From Lepturacanthus savala (taxonomy: Eukaryota; Chordata; Actinopteri; Scombriformes; Trichiuridae): a stretch of DNA of 64,000 nucleotides. The stretch covers positions 17,665,092-17,729,091 of the forward strand of contig CM060466.1 in the NCBI GenBank assembly GCA_030544235.1, given 5' to 3'. A program made the translations under genes and the position numbers. The first letter of the stretch is position 1. Every line of letters begins with the position of its first letter. This document shows, piece by piece, positions 56,424 to 64,000 of the stretch. Under the pieces are notes generated by a model. It was given only the letters and a program-made list of their open reading frames with translations, did not search any database and was not told the origin of the DNA.

Positions 56424-56731
56424 CACATACATACACCACATTTCATATAGTGTCAAAACAGATGTCCTTGGTAACTTTGACCCAAAGTAGACTGCGAAAA
56501 ACAGTAGTCTAGTTGAAATAATCCAGAAATTGTGTTTATTTTAGAACTCAAATTCAAGATATATAAGCTCAGATCAATGACACATACAGTCCATGAATAA
56601 CAAATAGAAGTTCAAAACTTATCGCACACAAAGTTATGCTGAAAAAAAATGTGTATTATTACAGTTTTTATGATGAGTCTTAAAGGAACACCAAGTTAAT
56701 TAACATGAAACAAACACAACATAAGGGTTAA
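56126..56731. mobile_element. piggyBac-like MITE, family PB2
   Basis: TTAA at both edges (56126-56129 and 56728-56731). Just inside, CCCTTATGTTGTGTT and AACACAACATAAGGG are perfect 15-bp inverted ends. The 598-bp body has no coding remains; it carries GTTCCTGGTCAAA twice (about 56142 and 56298) and a CA run (56393-56420). Perfect ends and the exact TTAA duplication make this the least decayed element in the window. The superfamily call rests on TTAA plus CCC ends. Confidence 0.88.
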
Positions 56732-59439
56732 TACCACTGACAGCATCACACTAGTTGGATGACCTCAGTGGGGGCTGCTACTGTTATAGATAGAATACTG
56801 TTTACTTTGCCTTTCAAACACTGAACAGTGACAAAAAATAACTTTCACATACATAAACCTGCATTAACTGAATTTTCGGAACTTCTGAACACTCTTTTCA
56901 GTTGATATCGCAAACCTTTTAGTAAAAAGTTACAGAACAACATTGTCATAATTTGGAGTCGTGTCTCCAACTGGTGAACATGAGTCCAATTTCTACTTTT
57001 CTTTAGCTCTGTTATTTAGTCTCTACCAACTCTTGAGGGAATTATCTTTCTCTTAGCTGCTAATTGCTCCACTACGTTCACCACCATGTTGCTGTCTGTC
57101 TCTTTTTGCCATTTGTTACAGTGTACATTGGGATTTTAGATCTTATATATCTGAAAAAAGTTGAGAACCACATATGAAAATGACACTATAAGTGTCTTAT
57201 TTAACTAAATAATAAAAAAAAATACCCTGGGCACCTTTGTTGTGGACTAAGAAGCAGTTAGAGATGTATGGAGAAGGCAAGTTTGTACGTTTTCAAGTCA
57301 ATATCTGAAGCTGAATTTCCTTTGTGATGCAGGCCTGTGTTATTGCCTGCTGCCATTCTCCCTGGCAGCTACATTAGTGACGCCTACAGGTTGGTGTACA
57401 CACTTCCTGGGGGAGTAATATTGCGCCAGCGATCTGTCATTCTCGATTATAACGTAAATAAAGAGCAACTGGAGATTGTTATGTACAAGCGATTATGTGA
57501 TACAGAAGTCTGATATGTAAGCACACAAGGGAATCAGCATTAGCGGTGAAAAAAAACTGAGAGAAAAGCTGACAAAACCATCAGGACATAACTATTTTGA
57601 CATTTCAAGTCTCAGAAGGTCCATGAGCGAAGTAGTGTGTAATGACAAGAGTGCATCGTTTCATGAAATGGCACTAGAAAAACCAGGTCCCATGGCGGAA
57701 CTTATAACTACACATTCACAGACATGTCTGGAAGCTCGTCTGTCTCCAGGAACAACTACAAGCTCCCTCATAAAAGACTAATTTGACCATTACTGCCCTT
57801 GGGGAGCAGGGCTATAAGAGGGATATGCAAGCGAGTGGCTAACGTGCTGTAATGATTCCTGAGGCATGATGGCAGAAAGATGGCTTCCTCAGGGGGGTTG
57901 TGGGACGGCTACAAGGCCAGAAAACATAGATATCACATTATTGAGACTAAAGTCTGAGTAGGATGCCTGGTTTTAAACCCTCATCTGGGAGCAGAAGCCG
58001 GTGAAAGAAAATGCAGGGCTGGGAAGAGGAAGGAAAGGAACTGGAGAAAGCAAAGGCATCAAAAGAAAGAGTTTGGCTTTCTTAAGCATGCCATATGCAT
58101 GAATGTGAGTATGTGTGTGTTTTATGGAGGCGTATCCTCTTAGGAGAGGAGAACTCTTAACTTTGGGATGATGAGACAGAGGGAGATTGAGAGAAGGAAC
58201 AATTGGTAAAAAAAAACCTGACAGCAACCAGCTGTGTCAGTCTGTGGAGGAGGAGTGTGCCTTTATGTACCACCGGAGAAGCTTACTTACTCTCAGTGGG
58301 AAAAAAAAAAAAAAAAGACTGAGAGGAAATGGAGAAGTAGAGAGAAGACAAAGCAAAAAAGGTGATTTGTGGGTTTGTGTATATGCGAAGAAGAGAAGTC
58401 TATCCCCATAAGAAAAAAAGAACTGAAAAAAAAAACTGAGTCTAAGAGAGATGGGGGGAGAATGTAAAGTAAGAGTTTTGGCTAAAAGGTAGAGTGAAAT
58501 CCAAAGTTAAAGAATGTGTGAATATTTGCATGCATGAATGTAACATTCAGCCTGAAAGTATCAGATGCTGCTTGGCAGCACATCAATCTTATATGACACC
58601 TTTTCCACAATTATACACTGCCTCTGTATAATTCTAATTATCCATTCGAGGATGGCGACAACTCACCGGTTCGCCGCAGGGCTCAAATCAAAGACGACAC
58701 CGAGACAGACAAGAAGAAGGGAGGAAGGCAACATAATGAGGGACCGAGAGAAAAAAAAAAAGGCAGGCAAGAAGCAGCAGAACAAGAAGGAGGCAAGGGA
58801 GAATCTCACCAAGAAAAACAATGTGTTAGTTCAATGTTAATTAGAGACAAAAAAGCAGCATATAGGGCACTGTATTATGAAAGCGGGGATGAAAGAAAGG
58901 GTAAGTACACAGAAATGGGAGGAAAATGATTGAGTGTTCACAACAAATACATGAAGGTGCGGAGGAAGTGAAGGCAGCAGGGAGGCTTAAGGATTAACCT
59001 ATTAACACAGCAGGTTTGTCGTGTTGTAAGCCTCTTAGGAGGACCTTTCCAAGCCGAGAGGCGGTGAGAATGTCAATTTAGGCACTTTCTCTGCTGGTAA
59101 TTACACTCTATCTCTGTGCTAACGGCTTATTTTGTATGCGGACAGACAGGGAAAAGATATTAAAAAGAAAAAAGATTCAGGCAGAGAACAGTCTTTTTTC
59201 TTTCTTTCTTTCTTGTTATTGTAAATGTGCTACACCACTAAAACTGATCTGCTATCTACTTCAGGGAACCTCGAAAAAAACTACAGTCGGAGATCTGAGA
59301 GTTCTTGTCCTGGCTGCAGCTGCATCCCCAAATAACTAATTTGCTTCTTTTTTAGGGAGTAGTAACAAAATAGTTGCAATAATCTAAGTGGCTTTAAAGA
59401 CAGCTTGTATTAGCGTTGTTCTTTGAAACAATGCTGAGT
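56732..59439. other. No gene seen; purine-rich region
   Basis: Plus strand is purine-rich from about 57990 to 58900 with A tracts (58301-58316) and a (TTTC)n run at 59198-59214. The Lys/Arg-rich 91-residue ORF at 58565-58840 follows from composition. No exon recognised. Confidence 0.5.
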
Positions 59440-59444
59440 CAAGA

Positions 59445-59785
59445 AATGGTCAAATTTTGATGTTCCTTAGAAAAAGGATTTTTATGGCCTTCTTAAAATG
59501 GCTATTAAATTAAGGTCAGGGTTCATAATTGCTCCCAGATTATAACACTCCCAGAGAATGTGCTTTAATTTAGTTGGACAGGCTTCCAAACACAAGGCAA
59601 TTGATTAAAATGCCATGATCAATCATGTCAAATGTAGCACTCAAATCTAATAAAAGAGGGCAGCCATAGTTTTTGAGTCAGTCAAAATTCCCAGGTTATT
59701 TACCACCTTTAATAACAAGGAGGTTTCATCCCTAAGGTTGATCTCATAGCCGGGCTATAATTTATCTAATATAATCGGCAAAACA
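59445..59785 (-). pseudogene. LINE reverse transcriptase fragment, rearranged
   Basis: Minus strand: DETSLLLKVVNNLGILTDSK ('ETALLRVxNDILxxxDSG'), then after a one-base shift LLDLSATFDMIDHGILINCL ('LLDLSAAFDTIDHxILLxRL', the RT box A region with its catalytic Asp), then after an internal deletion NLGAIMNPDLNLIAILRR ('NLGVIxDSDLNFxSHI'). The YADD box is in the deleted part. It belongs to the same broad clade as the LINE at 31 kb. Confidence 0.82.
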
Positions 59786-60119
59786 TTTGTGTTTGGTCGA
59801 ACATGCCTCTTTTATCACTATATTATCAACATTTTTATTGCTTGCATTAATTTTTGCTTGTTAATTGCAATTATGTCCCATTTTTTAGGATCAAGCTCTT
59901 ATGGGATAAGCAGCGCAGCTGAGATGTGGGTTCCAAGTAAATTGTGCCAAATTTCCCTTTCATTGTCAAAACTCTTTATTTGCCTGTTGGTATTGACTCT
60001 GTTGTTTGAGCTGTTTGGAGGATAGGATGATTGGCATGTGTAGAATCCTGTGTGTTGAAATAGTGCTGGGTGATGCTCTATCAAAGCATTTATTTGGTTT
60101 CTGCTACAAATACGCCATG
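59786..60119. other. No gene seen
   Basis: Spacer between the LINE fragment and the Tc1 pseudogene. The opposing ORFs at 59789-60084 have no motif. Confidence 0.5.
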
Positions 60120-60945
60120 ATTATTTAATCTGGACAAGGCCCATGCAATAGGGCAGGTTGAAGCTGGTGTTCCTGAAAAGCAAATTGCAGCATTATTTGT
60201 ACATAGCCCTGGTACAATCTCCAAATTGAGGGCTAAGATCTGAGAAACTAGTAATGTCAAAGACAGAGTCCCAAGAAAGACAGATGGAAATCCCACAAAG
60301 ACTGGTTCATCACCCTTACATGACTTATGAACCATAGGTTGCTTCCAGAGATTTGCAGAAAAGTTTGCAGGATGTTATTATGTCTCATTGAGCAGACGAT
60401 CAGGAATAGAAAGTACAGAGTCAAGCTCCGTGCTTATCAGGCTGCCAAGAGGCCTGCACTGACTGACCTTCAATGTCAGGCCTTTCTGTAACACTGTAAC
60501 CTGAGCATATGGAGGAATGTCATGCTCAGTGTCCAGGTTCTATCTGCGCTAGCTGGATGGCAGAATCAAAGTATGGAAACAAAGAGGAGAGTGCTATGCT
60601 GATTGTTTCACTAATATTAATAGTGACAAATATCAGGACAAGATTCTACAGCCAGTGGCAATCTCCATGATCCAGGACTTTACCTCATCCATCAAGATGA
60701 CATGATAATTTCCCCTACATAGCCATGATTATTATGGAATGGCCCACCAGCAGCCCAGACCTCAACGCAATTGAACACTTTTGTGACCTGATTATCTTGT
60801 TTGGTACACCATCCATAAGCAACATGTGACCAAGCTGTTGACCAGCATGAGGGGATGCTAGGCCGTTATGGTTGGATAGGGTTCTTCTACCTGATACTGA
60901 GGTCTCTGGCTGTTTGTAATAAAATGACCAATATATCCTATTTTT
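60120..60945 (+). pseudogene. Tc1/mariner transposase, near full-span pseudogene
   Basis: The plus strand opens with a helix-turn-helix region KAHAIGQVEAGVPEKQIAAL then FVHSPGTISKLRAKI and a stop. It continues with ETSNVKDRVPRK ('GRPRxTxxRxDR'), LDGRIKVWKQRGECYAD ('SRFxxxxxDGRxKVWRRxGE'), KYQDKILQPVAISMIQDF, MEWPTSSPDLNAIEHFCDLI ('MxWPAxSPDLNPIEHLWDxL', around the third catalytic acid) and TKLLTSMRGC near the end. At least four stops and several frameshifts break it. The first DDE Asp region is not readable. Spacing between motifs is close to that of a 340-residue enzyme, so only small deletions occurred. Confidence 0.9.
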
Positions 60946-61015
60946 TTTTATTATAAGTCAAATACAATCCTACTAAGAGAATGATGATCTGAGATAGGCC
61001 TGTAATTGGTAAGGT
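60946..61015. other. Spacer
   Basis: Probably the 3' side of the Tc1 element; its terminal repeat is not recognisable. Confidence 0.4.
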
Positions 61016-61017
61016 TA

Positions 61018-61207
61018 CCATCATGAAATATTACTTAGACATGTCAAATGTCCATGAGCAAACAGGATACCCTGGTCATGTGACCTCATAAATTGTACGT
61101 ACTTCAAAAATGAAAGGCCCCTTTTCACAGCTCACTGTAAAAACAGGAAAAAAAAATGTGATAAATTAATTGTTGTCATACAGCAACATAATGTAATAGA
61201 GGGTTAA
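61018..61207 (+). mobile_element. piggyBac-like MITE PB1, copy F (internally deleted)
   Basis: CATGAAATATTACTTAGACA joins directly to TGTCAAATGTCCATGAGCAA, skipping about 130 bp present in copy A. It continues through CTGGTCATGTGACCTCATAA and ends ATGTAATAGAGGG followed by TTAA (61204-61207). Confidence 0.82.
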
Positions 61208-63226
61208 AGGTTACTCAATAAGTGTCTTTTACCCTTACAAAAGCTCAAGATACAAATGTTCTTGACCCACTAGCAGTAGAGCCTAAAGATGGTAATCAAA
61301 TGTAAATCAGTCCTTAGATCAAGTACAATGACAAGAAAAGCTGCAGACTATAAAACTCATTAGTGACGCTACTTTTGTTAAATTCTACTTTCAATTCAAC
61401 ACAACTTTAGTATCAGGTGGAAAAAGAAGATCTGGACTAAACCACTAAGTCAAAGCTGCAAGACAAAATGCAAACAGTTCCATCCCAAAGAACTTTACTT
61501 CATCTCTTTATTCATTTCTGAAATATAAAACTATAGCTCATGAAATCTCAGGTAATTCAGAGATGCCTAAAGTTATTGTTATGCTGGCTGGACAAATAAT
61601 GTGCGCAGTTCATCTTAACGTAGTGTGTGTGTATGTGAGTGATGGAAAAAGGTTGCTTCATAACCCCAATGTCACACTCCGATGCACCTTCCCTCCTTTC
61701 TTTCACACAAACATCCAAGCCAGATCGACAAAAGCACTCACCCCAAACAGCACTGATGATATTGTACCGCTAAATATATCAACACATTTACATACAGTGT
61801 GTATTTGTAGTTTAATATTTGCATAATTTCTCATCTGTAATGCAACATTTGCATTCTAGTTAAGTTGATATTGTTTCTCTTTTATGTGCTGTGCTTTCAC
61901 TGAGGAGTTATGTTGAACAGAATCTTCTGTATGAAATTAACATTTGCTGATTAGTTTATAAGAACATTCATTACTCATGAAAATGCATATGGCACCACAC
62001 TGCTCACCTCATGTTTGCGTATTTAGAATATTCTGTCCGTCATATGTGATGTATAATGTATGACTCAAATTCATAATTCCTGAGTCATTCTTATTGTCTT
62101 TACAATTTACTTTACATTGAAGCAGGTGGCTGAGGTTCAGGATAACTTAGTTTAATAGTGCAAATTATGAAACAACATTTCAACTCCTCAAATTCTTTTA
62201 GTTTGGTTTTAAAAAGTTTTCTCAACTGCATTGTCTTGTGTAGCAAATGACTTCCATTTCTCATTAGCTATGACAAAACAGACAAGGTACAGATGGTTGT
62301 CAAATGGTGAAAAGAAACAACAAAGTGTCTTAGCGCTGTGTTCAACCATGAGCCTCCAGAACAGCTTGAGTGCTCCTTGTCATATTGTACACGTTTCCAG
62401 AACTCTCCATTTGTCCCAAATAGATTCCCTCATTTAGCATTTTAATGACGGTGGTGGAAAACATTCTGTAATCAGGATGTAACCTGACAAATATTATTCG
62501 GATATGAGCAGATATTGTGTTTTGAACAAATAGCTTTTTCCTACTTACTCATCACCCAATTTGCCTTCACACTTCTGAAATTGGACTCACTCGTTTCCAC
62601 TCATTGACAGAGGCATCTGCAAAAAATCTGCTTAGAAATCAGTGATACAAATCTAATTTACGATCTTGCTTCGTAATCATCAGATTTCTTTAGAATCAAA
62701 AGTGGACCAGGTGATGGTTGTCTGTACATACGTGGGTACAATTCACATGGGAACAACTCTACATAGCATGACATAGAACACTTTTACAAAGAAATAGAGG
62801 CAAGTAATGAAGTATTGAAGCACTTTTTTTTGCAAATTTAACAGGCGGATAATGGAAATTATCCTATGGAAGGTTAATGTATGATTATATTAAGAACACG
62901 TACCAAATCCCTGCAGTTTAACAAATAAGACTCATGCATTCTAGTTTCGTGTGAATGGAGGCTATTCATCCATTTTTAAGAGATAGATAAACCTAGTTGT
63001 GTCAGAGCAGTTCCACTCTTCTTTTTTGACTCCTTTTGTTGTCCATGATTGTGTTTTCTGTTTTCCGATAACACCTAAGGACTACATAAAATGCAAATCG
63101 CAGACAGTCGTGCTTAATGCAAAATTAGATTTTCTGTATTTTAAATATGGTCTCGATCTCTATAGGCGGATAACAGCTAGTATTCTGTCGAATTGATACA
63201 AAAGTAGGAGGTTCCATCATCAAAAA
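61208..63226. other. No gene seen
   Basis: Two kilobases of AT-rich DNA. None of the ORFs (for example 61563-61826, 62231-62437) shows a domain. Confidence 0.5.
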
Positions 63227-63259
63227 AATATGAGAACATAGGGCATGTGTTCTCATATT
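63227..63259. other. Perfect 12-bp hairpin, 9-base loop
   Basis: AATATGAGAACA (63227-63238), loop TAGGGCATG, TGTTCTCATATT (63248-63259). Confidence 0.85.
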
Positions 63260-63314
63260 CATTGTCTTTGATTTGTTGCTTAAACATCCCCATACCATAC
63301 ACTTATCCTGGGTT

Positions 63315-63410
63315 TTATTATGATATCCCTAATAAGATGTTTTTAAGTACCAAAAACATATTTCTCAAGCTTCTCTAAGGAGCTCTAGAAAACATAATTA
63401 GTGTCTGTCT
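63315..63410 (+). repeat. Possible third copy of repeat family A
   Basis: TAATAAGATGTTTTTAAGTA and TTTCTCAAGCTTCTCTAAGG resemble AACAAGATTTTAAGTAC and TTCTCAAGCTTCTTTCTAAG of the 42975-43140 copy, in the same order. Confidence 0.4.
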
Positions 63411-64000
63411 CATTAATATAAATGAGCCTGTCTGATTGGTTGTGCAGGGATGCGGGTGGGGATGACTGAAGGAGCTATCTTCCACATAATCAAAAGCAAA
63501 TATTTTTTTTTTCCTTTACAACATGGAACATTTAACCTATTTGATTGTTAATATGTTTAATAATACTACTAATTATAAATATGAATACCTTTTATTCAGT
63601 ACTTTTCAAGGTACTCAAAGACACTTTGAGCACAGTATTAAACGTTCAATGCAACATTAATATTTACATTTTGTTTATTGTACACACTGTTAAAGAACTA
63701 GTCTATCCATCTTTTTATATCCAGGTAAACTAAGCCACACTATATCTCTTCCTCTCCTAGGCAGGTCCAACAGTTTTTTGTTGTTCTCCATCTCTCCTCC
63801 TGTCAGCTTCCTTCCTGCTTCAGGCCTCCTCTGTCCCTCTCTCCGAATTTACATTTAGCAAATTTTACTCCGATTTCAATATGACCATAAACATGTTCTT
63901 ATCTGTAACAGCCCATAGAATAAAGGGTTGCAATGAAATTGAGTATGATACCGAATAATTCACCTGGAACAAAGTCACTGCCATTAACTAATTAACCAAA
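63411..64000. other. No gene seen
   Basis: Plain AT-rich sequence to the window edge with a pyrimidine-rich patch near 63745-63845. Confidence 0.5.

Noticed and set aside
58565..58840. Lys/Arg-rich ORF resembling a nuclear protein
   Set aside because: The basic residues come from a purine-rich tract and the upstream frame has no start context or motif.
1..64000. CRISPR array, operon or bacterial mobile island
   Set aside because: No regularly spaced identical repeats, no dense coding and no ribosome-binding-site pattern; composition and repeats are those of a vertebrate nuclear genome.

Overview
The window reads as nuclear DNA of a ray-finned fish, probably a spiny-rayed (percomorph) teleost. 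The reasons are the mix of repeats: several Tc1-like lineages, hAT elements with CAGTGTTGGG-type ends, a pogo-like element with the familiar fish 'ATACGGTA' end, L2-like LINE tails, a tRNA-derived SINE, and very many CA/GT microsatellites. The lineage is inferred from recognised repeat families, not from any host gene. I found no host protein-coding exon, rRNA, functional tRNA or CRISPR array that I can support. The long open frames are either microsatellite translations or pieces of dead transposons, so the window is most likely intergenic DNA or the inside of a very long intron.

Layout. 0-14 kb: a deleted Tc1 element (938-1341), a PIF/Harbinger-like fragment (about 1850-2075), a CpG-rich spot with a CRE palindrome and RFX-like half-sites (4095-4215), a piggyBac-like MITE between TTAA sites (5398-5765), a 716-bp hAT element with BED-finger remains (6489-7204), and four same-direction copies of one 200-300 bp repeat. 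14-24.7 kb is nearly featureless apart from microsatellites and a strong G-quadruplex motif (16847-16873). 24.8-26.1 kb holds two Tc1 transposase remnants. 30.4-35.5 kb holds a small hAT MITE, a 1.6-kb L2-like LINE pseudogene with recognisable reverse-transcriptase motifs, a 450-bp foldback element and more LINE pieces. 39.5-42.5 kb holds the two most informative dead elements: a hAT transposase of the TTF/ZMYM type with visible introns on the minus strand, and a pogo-like element in which the first and last parts of the transposase are fused. 42.9-46 kb is a patchwork of two inverted-repeat pairs, piggyBac MITE pieces and AT/GT microsatellites. 46-64 kb has Tc1 remnants and a Tc1 MITE, a SINE fragment, an LTR-like unit (53.0-54.1 kb), a second piggyBac-like MITE with near-perfect ends (56130-56727), a LINE fragment and a Tc1 transposase pseudogene (60.1-60.95 kb).

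Nothing here acts together as a host pathway. I did not find a new biological system. The items most worth follow-up are the two TTAA-flanked MITE families, the internally deleted pogo and hAT elements, the 450-bp foldback, the 43-46 kb inverted-repeat cluster, the G-quadruplex and the CRE/RFX-like spot. All family assignments come from reading short motifs by eye; no database was searched.
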